Below, piece after piece: positions 41,916 through 51,202 of a DNA stretch of 64,000 nucleotides. This stretch comes from Loktanella sp. M215 (GTDB lineage Bacteria; Pseudomonadota; Alphaproteobacteria; Rhodobacterales; Rhodobacteraceae), in contig NZ_WMEA01000001.1 of assembly GCF_021735925.1 (NCBI RefSeq), positions 1 through 64,000 on the forward strand, read 5' to 3'. Below the pieces are notes generated by a model. It did no database searches. It was not told the DNA's origin and was given only the letters and a program-made list of their open reading frames with translations. Made by a program: the position numbers and the translations under genes. The number at the start of each line of letters is the position of its first letter. Positions within the stretch are counted from its first letter, which is position 1.

Positions 41916-42788
41916 ATGTTCAAAGGCTCTTACGTCGCCCTCGTCACCCCCTTCGTGGACGGAGAAGTGGACCTCGCCGGGCTGAAACGGCTGGTCGACT
42001 GGCATGTGGATCAGGGCACACACGGTCTGGTCCCGGTCGGCACGACAGGCGAAAGCCCGACGCTGACCCATGCAGAGCATGATCTGGTCGTGAAAACCGT
42101 GGTCGACCACGCCGCAGGCCGCGTGCCCGTGATTGCGGGCGCGGGATCGAACAACACCGTCGAAACCGTGCGTCTGGTGCAGGCCGCCAAGGCCGCAGGC
42201 GCCGCCGCGGCGCTGGTCGTGACACCCTACTACAACAAACCAACGCAGAACGGCCTGATCGCGCACTTCACCGCTGCTGCCAATTGCGGCCTGCCGATCG
42301 TGATCTACAACATCCCCGGCCGCTCCGCCGTGGACATGAGCGTCGCGACGATGGCCGAACTCGCCAAGCTGCCGATGATCGTGGGCGTCAAGGACGCCAC
42401 CGGTGATTTGTCCCGCGTGCCCAAGCAGCGGATGACCTGCGGCACGGACTTCGTCCAGATGTCGGGCGAGGATGCGACGGCACTCGGCTTCAACGCCCAC
42501 GGCGGCGTTGGATGCATCTCCGTCACCGCGAACGTGGCCCCGGCGCTCTGCGCCCAGATGCAAGTGGCCACGCTCGCCGGCGACTACGCCACGGCACTGG
42601 ACATCACCGACCGCCTGATGCCCCTGCACGAGGCGATCTTCCTCGAACCGGGCCTCGTCGGTGCGAAATACGGCCTGTCCCTGCTGGGCCACGGCAACGC
42701 CGATGTGCGCCCCCCGCTGGTCGGCCTGACCGACCCGGTCAAGGACCGGATCCGCGCCGGCATGGTCCACGCCGGCCTGCTGAACTGA
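41916..42788 (+). CDS. dapA: 4-hydroxy-tetrahydrodipicolinate synthase
   Basis: DapA (290 residues) condenses pyruvate and aspartate semialdehyde in the lysine/DAP pathway. [12 protein letters not shown] start, [25 protein letters not shown] (catalytic Tyr), and [13 protein letters not shown] with the Schiff-base Lys are present. The start at 41916 (MFKGSYVAL) has CAGGAC at a proper distance; an ATG at 41889 would add nine residues. Confidence 0.96.
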   Translation: MFKGSYVALVTPFVDGEVDLAGLKRLVDWHVDQGTHGLVPVGTTGESPTLTHAEHDLVVKTVVDHAAGRVPVIAGAGSNNTVETVRLVQAAKAAGAAAALVVTPYYNKPTQNGLIAHFTAAANCGLPIVIYNIPGRSAVDMSVATMAELAKLPMIVGVKDATGDLSRVPKQRMTCGTDFVQMSGEDATALGFNAHGGVGCISVTANVAPALCAQMQVATLAGDYATALDITDRLMPLHEAIFLEPGLVGAKYGLSLLGHGNADVRPPLVGLTDPVKDRIRAGMVHAGLLN

Positions 42789-42804
42789 TCTGGCCGAGGG
42801 TCGC

Positions 42805-43314
42805 GTGTTCATCGCGCATCTCCCAGCCGGTTACCTCGCGACGCGGGCCCTGCGGCCGCGACTGCCCCGTGACCAGTGGGGCAGGCTGCTCGCGGTCGCC
42901 CTGATCTGTTCCGTGCTGCCCGACGCCGACCTGCTGTGGTTCTATTTGGTCGACCACCGCCAGACCGAGCATCATGCCTACGTGACCCACTGGCCCCTGT
43001 TCTGGGTGGCCCTCGCCCTTGCGGCGGTCCTGCTGCCATGGGGCCGCAGGCGGGCTGCGGCGCAGACCCTCATCGGCACGGGCCTGATCTGCCTGCTGCT
43101 GCACATGGCGATGGACAGCTTCGCCGCGACGATCTTCTGGCTGCGTCCATTCTCGGATCTGCATCTCAACGTGGTCGAGGTGCCCGCCCGCTTCGACTGG
43201 TGGGTGTGGAATTTCATCTTTCACTGGACCTTCGCGGTCGAGTTCGCGATCTGCATCACCGCGTGCGTCGTCGCGTGGCAAACGCGCGGCACGCGCAACG
43301 CCACGCAAGCCTAG
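42805..43314 (+). CDS. YdjM/DUF457-like membrane-bound metal-dependent hydrolase
   Basis: A 169-residue membrane protein with four or five helices. His/Asp motifs between helices (MFIAHLPAGYL, SVLPDADLLWF, EHHAYVTHWPLFW, LLHMAMDSFAA) match the inner-membrane predicted metal-dependent hydrolase family (YdjM, PF04307). Substrate unknown, possibly lipid or envelope. GTG start at 42805, 16 bases after dapA. The stop meets a REP-like repeat. Confidence 0.82.
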   Translation: MFIAHLPAGYLATRALRPRLPRDQWGRLLAVALICSVLPDADLLWFYLVDHRQTEHHAYVTHWPLFWVALALAAVLLPWGRRRAAAQTLIGTGLICLLLHMAMDSFAATIFWLRPFSDLHLNVVEVPARFDWWVWNFIFHWTFAVEFAICITACVVAWQTRGTRNATQA

Positions 43315-43370
43315 GGACGGGGGGTGGGGCGCCTTTGCGGGCTTGCCCGCAAACAGCGTCACCCCCCGTT
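43315..43370. repeat. REP-like palindromic repeat (copy 4)
   Basis: Outer arms GGGACGGGGGGTG / CACCCCCCGTT, inner GCGCCTTTGCGGGCTTGCCC then GCAAACAGCGTC. Stem bases are changed relative to the other copies yet still pair (TTTGCGGGC with GCCCGCAAA). Its right arm forms the last codons and stop of ycaQ. Confidence 0.65.
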
Positions 43371-44537
43371 CCGCAGCCAACCCTCTGCATAATCCACGGT
43401 CTCGCAACCGCCGAACCGCGCGGCCCGCGCCAGTTCCGCCTGCAACCGCGCCAATCGCCCCTGCCCCATTGCAACACCCGCCTCCGGCCAGAAGGCGCGG
43501 ACCGCCAGCACCGCGCCCTGCCGGGCCATGTCGATGCGTCCGATGGCACCTGTGCCTTCCCAGACCGGAAAAACGTAATAGCCATACCTGCGCCGGGGCG
43601 CGGGCACGAAGATCTCGATCCGGTAATGAAACCCGAACAACCACTCCGCCCGTTTGCGATCCCGCAGGGCGGGATCGAAAGGCGACAGGATCCTCACCCG
43701 ACCGGGCACGTCCGGCACCGTGTCGGCCACATCCGCCCGCACGATGCAGCGCCGCCGTTTGCCGTCGTGCCCCGTCACGTCCAGCGGGATCGCCTCGCTC
43801 GCGGCCAGCGCCGCCTGACACCAGTCGCGCGCCTCGGCGGGCGTCACCACGGCCCAGAAGGCCGCGATTTCGCCGCTGGTGGCGAATCCCAGCCGGTCGA
43901 GGGCCGCACCGCAGAGCCAGTCGATCGTCGCCGCCGCATCGCCTGGTACCGCGCGCACGGCATCCGGAATCACCCGCTCGGTCAGGTCATAGACCTTGCG
44001 GAACCCGTCGCGCCGCAGGACAGAGACCTGACCGCTGCGCCACAGATATTCCAGCGCGGTCTTGCTGGGATGCCACTCCCACCAGCCACCGCCGCTGCGC
44101 ACCTCGTCCACCCCCACCTCGCCAGAGGTGCAGGCGCCGTGGTCCGCGATCTGGCGCAGCACCGTGTCCACCTGCCCGCCAAAGCCCGCGGGCCGGTCGA
44201 TCTCCCACCGGCTCTCCAGCCTTGCTGCATCGCGGGCGAACCGCAGCCGCCAGTGCGGCCACAGGTCCATCGGGATCACGGCGGCATCGTGGGTCCAATG
44301 TTCGAACACGGCCCGGTCGCGGGCCAGCAGCCGGTCCAGCGCCTCTGGCCGATACCGCCCATGACGTGCCCACAGGATCAGGTCATGGGCGCGGGCAAAG
44401 GTGTTCACGCTGTCCACCTGCACGAATCCCAGATCCGCGATCACCGCCCCCGCACTCTGCCCCGCGTCACGCCCCAGACCGTGACGGTCCAGAAATACCC
44501 GCCGCGCGGCATCGTTCGCCAGCACCGACACGCTCAT
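43359..44537 (-). CDS. YcaQ/AlkX-family winged-helix DNA glycosylase
   Basis: A 392-residue member of the HTH_42 (YcaQ/AlkZ) family, studied members of which unhook DNA interstrand crosslinks. FVQVDSVNTFARAHDLILWAR, the N-terminal signature with QxD-type catalytic region (VQVDS), HEYWTHxAxxxP-like FEHWTHDAAVIPMDLWP, and ILSPFDPALRDRKRAEWLFGF are visible, ending in GRxDxK-like GRIDMARQGAVL. The ATG at 44537 overlaps the upstream channel gene (ATGA). Confidence 0.9.
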   Translation of the reverse strand: MSVSVLANDAARRVFLDRHGLGRDAGQSAGAVIADLGFVQVDSVNTFARAHDLILWARHGRYRPEALDRLLARDRAVFEHWTHDAAVIPMDLWPHWRLRFARDAARLESRWEIDRPAGFGGQVDTVLRQIADHGACTSGEVGVDEVRSGGGWWEWHPSKTALEYLWRSGQVSVLRRDGFRKVYDLTERVIPDAVRAVPGDAAATIDWLCGAALDRLGFATSGEIAAFWAVVTPAEARDWCQAALAASEAIPLDVTGHDGKRRRCIVRADVADTVPDVPGRVRILSPFDPALRDRKRAEWLFGFHYRIEIFVPAPRRRYGYYVFPVWEGTGAIGRIDMARQGAVLAVRAFWPEAGVAMGQGRLARLQAELARAARFGGCETVDYAEGWLRNGG

Positions 44538-44962
44538 GGCGCCATCTGCCCGGCGCGGATGCTGCGCAGGCTGTCCAGCATCAGCGCCGTCGTCAGCCCG
44601 ATGTTCAAAAGCCCGTTCGTCGCCGCCATCCCCGCCAGCAACCGCCAGTCCTGCGGCAGCAGCACGTCGCCCAACCCCAGCGTGGTGAAGGCCACCAGCG
44701 CGAAATAGACCGCTTCCTCCAGCGTCCCGAAAATCTCCAGCCCGCGCAAGGCCAGCGCCCAGATCCACACACCCACGGTCATCTGCGCCAGCACCCAGAT
44801 CGCCGTCATGCTCAGCACCAGCGCCAGCTTGGGCCGGTGCGGCCGACGCGCCAGCCACGGATGCAGCCGGTGCAGCACCAGTTCCATCACCCAATAGCTG
44901 CCCCCCGCGATCAGGATCGAGATCAGCACCAACGCGCTGCCAAGGGCAATCTGGATCAGCAT
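44534..44962 (-). CDS. Two-helix ion channel (K+ channel-like)
   Basis: A 142-residue membrane protein with about three helices. The pore loop [17 protein letters not shown] has the filter-like TLGLGD instead of canonical TVGYGD, as in other small bacterial ion-channel (PF07885) proteins. No RCK or regulatory domain. Tetramerises if like other channels. Translationally coupled to ycaQ downstream. Confidence 0.85.
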   Translation of the reverse strand: MLIQIALGSALVLISILIAGGSYWVMELVLHRLHPWLARRPHRPKLALVLSMTAIWVLAQMTVGVWIWALALRGLEIFGTLEEAVYFALVAFTTLGLGDVLLPQDWRLLAGMAATNGLLNIGLTTALMLDSLRSIRAGQMAP

Positions 44963-45021
44963 GGGTCATCCTTTGCGGGTCGCGGCGACCTTAGCACCGG
45001 CGCACCGATCGGCCAGCCGTC

Positions 45022-45050
45022 TTGTGCAGCACCGCTGCCTGTCCTACATC
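45022..45050 (+). promoter_or_regulatory. Predicted promoter of smpB, leaderless
   Basis: TTGTGC, 17 bases, TACATC, then exactly six bases to the smpB ATG. Same geometry as the def promoter, predicting a transcript that begins at the start codon. Confidence 0.48.
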
Positions 45051-45056
45051 GGGCGC

Positions 45057-45530
45057 ATGGCCAGCAAATCCGACAACAAGAACTACAAGGTCGTCGCCGA
45101 AAACCGGCGCGCCCGTTATGATTTCGAGATCCAGGAGGATCTGGAGGTCGGCATCATCCTGCACGGATCAGAGGTCAAATCCCTCCGCGTGGGCCAGTCG
45201 AACATTGCCGACAGCTATGCCTCCGTGGACAACGGCGAACTCTGGCTGACCAACAGCTATATCGCGCCCTACGAACAGGCCATGTTCGGGCACGAGGCAC
45301 GCGCCAAGCGCAAGCTGCTGGTGAAATCCCGCGAACTCGCCCGCCTGTGGAACGCGACCAAGCGCGAGGGCATGACCCTTGTCCCGCTGGTCATGTACTT
45401 CAACGACCGCGGGTTGGTGAAGCTGAAGATCGCCATCGCCAAGGGCAAGAAAAACCACGACAAGCGCGCCTCTGACGCGAAACGCGACTGGGCGCGGCAG
45501 AAACAGCGCATCCTCAAGACGCACGACTGA
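45057..45530 (+). CDS. smpB: SsrA-binding protein SmpB
   Basis: SmpB (157 residues) binds tmRNA and mimics the codon-anticodon arm in ribosome rescue. [59 protein letters not shown] and the basic tail [19 protein letters not shown] are intact. Normal length. No tmRNA gene is recognisable in the window. Confidence 0.97.
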   Translation: MASKSDNKNYKVVAENRRARYDFEIQEDLEVGIILHGSEVKSLRVGQSNIADSYASVDNGELWLTNSYIAPYEQAMFGHEARAKRKLLVKSRELARLWNATKREGMTLVPLVMYFNDRGLVKLKIAIAKGKKNHDKRASDAKRDWARQKQRILKTHD

Positions 45531-45540
45531 TCGCCGGAAC

Positions 45541-45569
45541 TTGTGCTGGACCAAGCGCTGCGCTAGGCA
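45541..45569 (+). promoter_or_regulatory. Predicted promoter of the sulfurtransferase gene
   Basis: TTGTGC, 17 bases, TAGGCA between the smpB stop and the sseA start. Predicted leader about 20 bases. Confidence 0.45.
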
Positions 45570-45596
45570 GGAGCCGATCCGCAGCAGAGGTGCGCC

Positions 45597-46463
45597 ATGC
45601 CAGAAACGTCCGACGATCCGCACACGCTGGTCAGCACCGACTGGCTGGCCGCCCACCTGAACGATCCCGACCTGCGCCTGCTCGACGCCTCGTGGCACAT
45701 GCCGGACGCGGGCCGCGACGGGCGCGCCGAATATAAAGACACCCATATCCCCGGTGCCCGCTTCTTTGACATCGACGAGATCAGCGACGCCCGGTCCGAA
45801 CTGCCCCACATGGCCCCCGCGACCGAAAAATTCATGTCCCGCATGCGTGCCATGGGCGTGGGCGACGGCCATCAGGTCGTGGTCTACGACAGCACGGGCC
45901 TGTTTTCCGCCGCCCGCGTCTGGTGGCTGTTCCGCCTGATGGGCAAGCGCGACGTCGCGGTCCTCGACGGTGGCCTGAAAAAATGGCTGGCCGAGGGACG
46001 CGAGACCGAGGACATGCCCCCCGTCATCCGCGACCGCCACATGACCACCAGCCGCCAGAACCAGATGGTGCGCGACGTGACACAGGTGGCCCGCGCGGCC
46101 AAGCTCGGCGATCACACGATCCTCGACGCGCGCGGCCCGGGCCGCTTCACGGGCGCGGAAAAGGAACCCCGCGCCGGCCTGCGCAGCGGCCATATCCCCG
46201 GCGCGCGCAACGTGCATTACGCGACGCTGCTGAACGCCGACGGCACGATGAAACCCGTCCCCGCCCTGCAAAAGGTCTTTGCCGAGGCCGGTGCCGATCT
46301 GACCAGACCGGTCATCACCACCTGCGGGTCCGGCGTGACCGCGGCGATCATCAATCTGGCGCTGGAACGGATCGGCAATACCGACCACGCGCTTTACGAC
46401 GGGTCATGGTCCGAATGGGGCATGTATCCCGACCTTCCCATTGCAACCGGCCCTGCCGACTGA
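45597..46463 (+). CDS. sseA: 3-mercaptopyruvate sulfurtransferase
   Basis: A 288-residue two-domain rhodanese. The C-terminal domain carries the active-site loop TTCGSGVTAAI (CGSGVT is the MST signature), the N-terminal domain an inactive rhodanese fold. RNVHYATLLNADGTM and DGSWSEWG are conserved. Moves sulfur from 3-mercaptopyruvate to thiols or cyanide. Its stop is 22 bases before the aminotransferase ATG; one operon is plausible. Confidence 0.93.
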   Translation: MPETSDDPHTLVSTDWLAAHLNDPDLRLLDASWHMPDAGRDGRAEYKDTHIPGARFFDIDEISDARSELPHMAPATEKFMSRMRAMGVGDGHQVVVYDSTGLFSAARVWWLFRLMGKRDVAVLDGGLKKWLAEGRETEDMPPVIRDRHMTTSRQNQMVRDVTQVARAAKLGDHTILDARGPGRFTGAEKEPRAGLRSGHIPGARNVHYATLLNADGTMKPVPALQKVFAEAGADLTRPVITTCGSGVTAAIINLALERIGNTDHALYDGSWSEWGMYPDLPIATGPAD

Positions 46464-46485
46464 ACAGGCCCTAAGGAAACCCGCG

Positions 46486-47670
46486 ATGTTCCAGACGCTC
46501 AAGGCGCAACCCGCCGACAAGATCCTGTCCCTGATGCAGACCTACAAGGCGGACCCCCGCGACGACAAGATCGACCTTGGCGTCGGCGTCTACAAGGACG
46601 CCAGCGGCAACACGCCGGTCATGCGCGCGGTGAAAGAGGCAGAACGCCGCCTCGTCGCCGACCAGACCACCAAGGCCTACGTGGGCTTGGCCGGTGATCC
46701 GGCCTTTGCCGACGCGATGATCGACCTGCTGCTGTCGGACACCCTGCCCCGCGACCGCATCGCCGCCATCGCGACCCCCGGTGGCACCGGTGCGATCCGT
46801 CAGGCGCTGGAAATGGTCAAGCTCGCCGCGCCCGAGGCGACCGTCTGGATCAGCAACCCGACCTGGCCGAACCACCCGTCGATCATCAAGTTCCTCCGCA
46901 TGAAGGTCCGTGAATACCGCTACTTTGACGAGGCCACGCGCGGCGTCGATTTCGACGGCATGATCGCCGATCTGGGCACCGTGGCCGAGGGCGACGTCGT
47001 CCTGCTGCACGGCTGCTGTCACAACCCGACCGGCGCCAACCCGACGGCGGACCAGTGGGACACCATCATCAAGACCCTGCAGGACGCAAAGGCCGTGCCG
47101 CTGGTCGACGTGGCCTATCAGGGCTTTGGCGACGGGCTGGAAGAAGACGCCGCCGCCACCCGCAAGATCGCGAGCGCCTTCCCGAACCTGATGATCGCAG
47201 CGTCGTGTTCCAAGAACTTCGGCATCTACCGCGAGCGGACCGGCATCCTGATGGGCATCGCCCGCGACGAGGCCGAGGCAAAGCTGACGCAGGCCAACCT
47301 CAACTTCCTGAACCGTCAGAACTACTCCTTCCCGCCCGATCACGGTGCCCGTGTCGTCACCACGATCCTGACCGACCCCGCCCTGCGCGCCGACTGGGAG
47401 GCGGAACTGGAAGACACCCGCAACACCATGCTCGACCTGCGCCAACAGCTCGCGGACGAGCTGCGCCGTCTGTCCAACGACGACCGCTTCGATTTCATCG
47501 CGGACCACCGCGGCATGTTCAGCCGCCTCGGCACGACCGAAGACAAGGTCGAGACGCTGCGCGCCGACCACGGCATCTACATGGTCAGCGACAGCCGCAT
47601 GAACATCGCCGGCCTGAACGCCCAGACCGTGCCGATTCTGGCGCAGGCCATCGTCGACGCCGGTATCTGA
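46486..47670 (+). CDS. Aromatic/aspartate aminotransferase (TyrB-like)
   Basis: A 394-residue class I aminotransferase. DKIDLGVGVYKDASGNTPVM, PTWPNHPSII, GCCHNPTGANPT, DVAYQGFGDGLEEDA and AASCSKNFGIYRERTG (PLP Lys) are the AspC/TyrB signature. It probably transaminates aromatic amino acids and aspartate with 2-oxoglutarate. The start at 46486 (MFQTLKAQPADKI) matches the family. Confidence 0.93.
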   Translation: MFQTLKAQPADKILSLMQTYKADPRDDKIDLGVGVYKDASGNTPVMRAVKEAERRLVADQTTKAYVGLAGDPAFADAMIDLLLSDTLPRDRIAAIATPGGTGAIRQALEMVKLAAPEATVWISNPTWPNHPSIIKFLRMKVREYRYFDEATRGVDFDGMIADLGTVAEGDVVLLHGCCHNPTGANPTADQWDTIIKTLQDAKAVPLVDVAYQGFGDGLEEDAAATRKIASAFPNLMIAASCSKNFGIYRERTGILMGIARDEAEAKLTQANLNFLNRQNYSFPPDHGARVVTTILTDPALRADWEAELEDTRNTMLDLRQQLADELRRLSNDDRFDFIADHRGMFSRLGTTEDKVETLRADHGIYMVSDSRMNIAGLNAQTVPILAQAIVDAGI

Positions 47671-47676
47671 CGAACC

Positions 47677-47699
47677 GGGCCCGCCCGACAGGCGGGTCC
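47677..47699 (+). terminator. Possible terminator hairpin after the aminotransferase gene
   Basis: GGGCCCGCC-CGACA-GGCGGGTCC, a 9-pair stem with one G-T wobble, seven bases after the stop. No U-run follows. Confidence 0.4.
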
Positions 47700-47740
47700 G
47701 CACCACCCCTTGTATGCGGCCCGACGCGCGGGCGTCGCGT

Positions 47741-47769
47741 TTGAATCCTCCTGCACATCCGCTCTAGAA
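47741..47769 (+). promoter_or_regulatory. Predicted promoter of pdeM, leaderless
   Basis: TTGAAT, 17 bases, CTAGAA, then six bases to the ATG at 47776. The third promoter in this window with this leaderless spacing. Confidence 0.45.
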
Positions 47770-47775
47770 CGGATC

Positions 47776-48474
47776 ATGAACAGTCATTCCTTTACATTTG
47801 GTGAACACCGCCTGACGGCCCTGCCGTCGGGCGCGCTCTGGTGGGCCGACCGCCGCCTGCTCTGCATCTCGGACATGCACCTGTGCAAGTCGGACCGGAT
47901 CGCGCGCCGCTCCGGACAAATGCTGCCGCCCTACGAGACTCAGGAGACCCTCTCGAAACTGGCGCATGATATCGCCTTGATGGCACCAGAGACCGTTCTT
48001 TGCCTCGGCGACAGCTTCGACGACCTGATGGCCGCCGAAAGCCTCTCGCCCACCGACACGGACACCCTCGCCAGCCTGCAGGCCGGGCGCCGCTGGCTCT
48101 GGCTCGAAGGGAACCACGATCCGGGTCCGCTGACCTTTGGCGGGACCCACCTGGCCGTCCACACCGACGGCGGTCTGACGTTCCGCCACATCGCAAGCCA
48201 CACCGCGCTGGAAATCTCGGGACATTACCACCCGAAACACGCCATCCCCGGCGCGGGCGGCGCGCGCGCCTGCTTCCTCACCGACGGCACCCGCCTGATC
48301 CTGCCCGCGTTTGGTGCCTATACCGGCGGCCTGCGGGCGACGGACCCCGTCCTCGCCCGCCTCTTCACCGGACAGACCGTGGCGATCCTGACAGGGCACC
48401 GCGCGCTCTGCGTGCCGCTCGCCCGGTCAACGTCCGCAGCGCCGTCGCGGCGCCTGCGCCACAGCAAGCAGTAG
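47776..48474 (+). CDS. pdeM: Ligase-associated DNA damage response metallophosphoesterase PdeM
   Basis: A 232-residue calcineurin-like phosphoesterase with the five metal motifs ISDMHL, GDSFDDL, GNHDPG, and GHYHPKH. PdeM belongs to a gene set with an ATP-dependent DNA ligase, a Lhr-like helicase and an exonuclease; none of those is present here, which is unusual if it functions with them. N-terminal FGEHRLTALPSGALWW is typical of the family. Confidence 0.9.
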   Translation: MNSHSFTFGEHRLTALPSGALWWADRRLLCISDMHLCKSDRIARRSGQMLPPYETQETLSKLAHDIALMAPETVLCLGDSFDDLMAAESLSPTDTDTLASLQAGRRWLWLEGNHDPGPLTFGGTHLAVHTDGGLTFRHIASHTALEISGHYHPKHAIPGAGGARACFLTDGTRLILPAFGAYTGGLRATDPVLARLFTGQTVAILTGHRALCVPLARSTSAAPSRRLRHSKQ

Positions 48475-48491
48475 CGCCCCACCCGCCCCTC

Positions 48492-48561
48492 AGGGGACGG
48501 TGGGCGGGGCGCCTTCGGGCGTCAGCCCGAACAGCGTCGTCGACCGTCCCCGTCAGGGACG
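48492..48561. repeat. REP-like palindromic repeat (copy 5)
   Basis: Best-preserved copy: outer GGGGACGGT / ACCGTCCCC, core GGGGCGCCTTCGGGCG then TCAGCCCGAACAGCGTCGTC. TTCGGGC pairs with GCCCGAA. It lies between convergent pdeM and the MOSC gene; its right end overlaps the MOSC stop. Confidence 0.7.
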
Positions 48562-49134
48562 CCAGACCCGCTGTCCGGGTACATGCAACACCAGCGTATC
48601 GCCCAGCCGCAGCGTGCCCGGGCGCTCGACCCAGGCGGTGACACCGCGCCGCCCGGCGGCCGCCGCCTTGAAGGCCTTGCCGTGTCCCGGTCGCGCCGCC
48701 TCGATCGTTCTGGCCACCAAAGTGCAAGGCTGGTTCAGCATGTCGACGCAAAGCGTCACACCGTCCGGCCCCTGCAGCCGCGACGACGGCGGCAGATGGG
48801 TGAAATCACCGATCCCGCTCACCACGACAGACGCACCAAGCCACGCCGGATCGACCGCCTCCAGCCCCAGCTTGTCGGCGATCACCGCAAGCTCCTCCGC
48901 GCTCACGATGCTGACCTGCCGCACGTTCCGGATCTCGGTCCCCTTGGGATACTGCGTCGTCACACGGCTGCAGGACGCCCGCGTCAGACCCGCATGCACC
49001 TCGCCGGTCATGCCGTCGAACCCCAGCGCCATCGCAGCCAGCGGCTCGCCTGCGATCTCGGGCGCATCCCGGTGCGGCACGCGACCCAGCCATGTCACGC
49101 GCCCCAGATACTCCGTCTTTTCCAGCGCCGGCAT
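48553..49134 (-). CDS. MOSC-domain protein
   Basis: A 193-residue MOSC protein. FDGMTGEVHAGLTRASCSRV, RNVRQVSIVSAEEL and VDMLNQPCTLVARTIE include the conserved Cys (NQPC) that may carry sulfur to the molybdenum cofactor or another metal centre. MOSC proteins are also reduced as the amidoxime-reducing component; no partner domain here. Start at 49134 (MPALEKTEYL) chosen; an upstream ATG at 49176 would reach into the ftsH terminator and is unlikely. Confidence 0.88.
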   Translation of the reverse strand: MPALEKTEYLGRVTWLGRVPHRDAPEIAGEPLAAMALGFDGMTGEVHAGLTRASCSRVTTQYPKGTEIRNVRQVSIVSAEELAVIADKLGLEAVDPAWLGASVVVSGIGDFTHLPPSSRLQGPDGVTLCVDMLNQPCTLVARTIEAARPGHGKAFKAAAAGRRGVTAWVERPGTLRLGDTLVLHVPGQRVWRP

Positions 49135-49152
49135 GACATCACTCCCAAATGC

Positions 49153-49185
49153 AAAAGGCCCCGTGCTTTGCAGCACGGGGCCCTT
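49153..49185 (-). terminator. Rho-independent terminator of ftsH
   Basis: GGCCCCGTGCT / AGCACGGGGCC stem (11 pairs) with loop TTGC; a TTTTG run follows on the minus strand. It lies between ftsH and the MOSC gene. Confidence 0.8.
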
Positions 49186-49201
49186 GATTAATCAACCCGG
49201 A

Positions 49202-51115
49202 TCAGGCGGTCGGTTCCGGCTCCATCCCGCCGTCCGCCTTCGGCTGCTTGCGCGTCTTGGGCACTGAGGGGATCGCGTTCCCGCCAGACGGCGGCGTGTC
49301 GTCCAGATCCTCGCCCCGCTTCAGCGCCTCGCCGGCGATGACGCGCGTGATCTCGTTGCCGGTCAGCGTCTCGTATTCCAGCAGGCCCTGCGCCAGGCGC
49401 TCCAGATCGTCGCGCTTCTCGGTCAGGATGCGCATCGCGGTGTCATAGCCTTCCTGCACCAGCGATTTCACCTTGTCGTCGATGATCTTCTGGGTATCCG
49501 CCGAATGGTTCGTGCCGCCACCGTAGTTCCCCAGATAGGAGTTCTGCTCGTTGGCGTAATCCACGAAACCCAGCTCTTCGGCATAGCCGAACTGCGTGAC
49601 CATCGCACGGGCGATCTTCGACACCTGCTGGATGTCAGACGATGCACCCGAGGTCACCTGATCCTTGCCGAACACCAGCTCCTCGGCCACACGGCCGCCC
49701 ATCGCCATGGCGATCTTGGAGGTATACTTCGTGTAGCTCACCGACAACTGGTCCCGCTCCGGCAAGCTCAACACCAGACCCAGCGCACGGCCGCGCGGAA
49801 TGATCGTCGCCTTGTGGATCGGGTCGTGCTGCGGCACGTTCAGGCCGACGACGGCGTGACCGGCTTCATGGTAGGCAGTCAGCTTCTTCTCGTCTTCGGT
49901 CATCACCATGCTGCGACGCTCCGCGCCCATCATGACCTTGTCTTTGGCCGATTCGAAGTCGATCATCGTCACGAACCGGCGTCCCACGCGGGCCGCCATC
50001 AGCGCGCTTTCGTTCACGAGGTTCGCAAGGTCAGCACCGGAGAAACCAGGTGTTCCGCGCGCGATGATGCGCAGGTCCACATCGGGACCCAGCGGCACCT
50101 TGCGCGCATGGACGCCAAGGATCTTCTCGCGGCCCTTGATGTCGGGATTCGGCACCGTGACCTGCCGGTCGAAACGACCGGGGCGCAGCAGCGCGGGGTC
50201 CAGCACGTCGGGCCGGTTGGTGGCCGCGATGATGATGATGCCCTCGTTCGCTTCGAAACCGTCCATCTCGACCAAGAGCTGGTTCAACGTCTGCTCGCGC
50301 TCGTCGTTGCCGCCACCGTAACCGGCACCACGGGACCGGCCCACGGCGTCGATTTCGTCGATGAAGACGATGCAGGGCGCGTTCTTCTTCGCCTGCTCGA
50401 ACATGTCGCGCACCCGGCTGGCACCGACACCCACGAACATCTCGACAAAGTCGGAACCCGAGATCGTGAAGAACGGCACACCCGCCTCGCCCGCAATGGC
50501 GCGGGCCAGCAGCGTCTTACCGGTGCCCGGAGGGCCAACCAGCAGCGCACCCTTGGGGATCTTGCCACCCAGCCGGCTGAACTTCTGCGGGTTGCGCAGG
50601 AATTCGACGATCTCTTCCAGCTCGTCCTTCGCCTCGTCGATGCCCGCGACCTCGTCAAAGGTCACACGACCGTGCTTTTCGGTCAAAAGCTTTGCCTTGG
50701 ACTTGCCAAAGCCCATCGCACCGCCTTTGCCGCCGCCCTGCATCCGGTTCATGAAGAACACCCAGACACCGATCAGCAGCACGAAGGGCAGCAGGCCGAT
50801 CAGAAAGCTCGACAGCGGCGATTGTTCCTGGCTTTTCGCGGTGACGGGAATGTCGCGCGCGATCAGCAGGTTGGTGACTTCCGCATCCGCCGGCTTGATC
50901 GCGACATAGTCGCGACCGTCGGTGCCGCGATAGCGAACCTGCTCGCCATCCAGCGTGACGCTGCTGACCGAGTCGCTTTCAACGGCACTCACGAATTCGG
51001 AATAACTTTTGGAATTGCTCATCCCCGCATTGGTGCCGCCACTGAACAGATTGAACAGCGTCAGAACCAGCAGGAACAGGACGACCCAAAAGACGATGTT
51101 ACGCGCGTTGCCCAA
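49202..51115 (-). CDS. ftsH: ATP-dependent zinc metalloprotease FtsH
   Basis: A 637-residue membrane AAA+ protease that degrades misfolded membrane and regulatory proteins. Two N-terminal helices (about 7-23 and 102-122), Walker A GPPGTGKT (194-201), Walker [13 protein letters not shown], the second region of homology with RPGRFDRQV, and the zinc site HEAGH (416-420). The C-terminus is Pro/Gly-rich. Predicted to start from a promoter at 51152-51180 with an AAAGGAG ribosome site. Confidence 0.97.
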   Translation of the reverse strand: MGNARNIVFWVVLFLLVLTLFNLFSGGTNAGMSNSKSYSEFVSAVESDSVSSVTLDGEQVRYRGTDGRDYVAIKPADAEVTNLLIARDIPVTAKSQEQSPLSSFLIGLLPFVLLIGVWVFFMNRMQGGGKGGAMGFGKSKAKLLTEKHGRVTFDEVAGIDEAKDELEEIVEFLRNPQKFSRLGGKIPKGALLVGPPGTGKTLLARAIAGEAGVPFFTISGSDFVEMFVGVGASRVRDMFEQAKKNAPCIVFIDEIDAVGRSRGAGYGGGNDEREQTLNQLLVEMDGFEANEGIIIIAATNRPDVLDPALLRPGRFDRQVTVPNPDIKGREKILGVHARKVPLGPDVDLRIIARGTPGFSGADLANLVNESALMAARVGRRFVTMIDFESAKDKVMMGAERRSMVMTEDEKKLTAYHEAGHAVVGLNVPQHDPIHKATIIPRGRALGLVLSLPERDQLSVSYTKYTSKIAMAMGGRVAEELVFGKDQVTSGASSDIQQVSKIARAMVTQFGYAEELGFVDYANEQNSYLGNYGGGTNHSADTQKIIDDKVKSLVQEGYDTAMRILTEKRDDLERLAQGLLEYETLTGNEITRVIAGEALKRGEDLDDTPPSGGNAIPSVPKTRKQPKADGGMEPEPTA

Positions 51116-51151
51116 TGGAAGGCTCCTTTGACATCGGAAATTACCGGCCGT

Positions 51152-51180
51152 CTACTAACAGACCGTTTATTGTCATGCAA
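51152..51180 (-). promoter_or_regulatory. Predicted promoter of ftsH
   Basis: TTGCAT, 17 bases, TAGTAG on the minus strand, with AAAGGAG before the ATG. In a Pal-Tol-TilS-FtsH row this lets ftsH be transcribed alone. A heat-shock type element was not recognised. Confidence 0.48.
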
Positions 51181-51202
51181 AATAGACATTCCCGCGCGAT
51201 CT

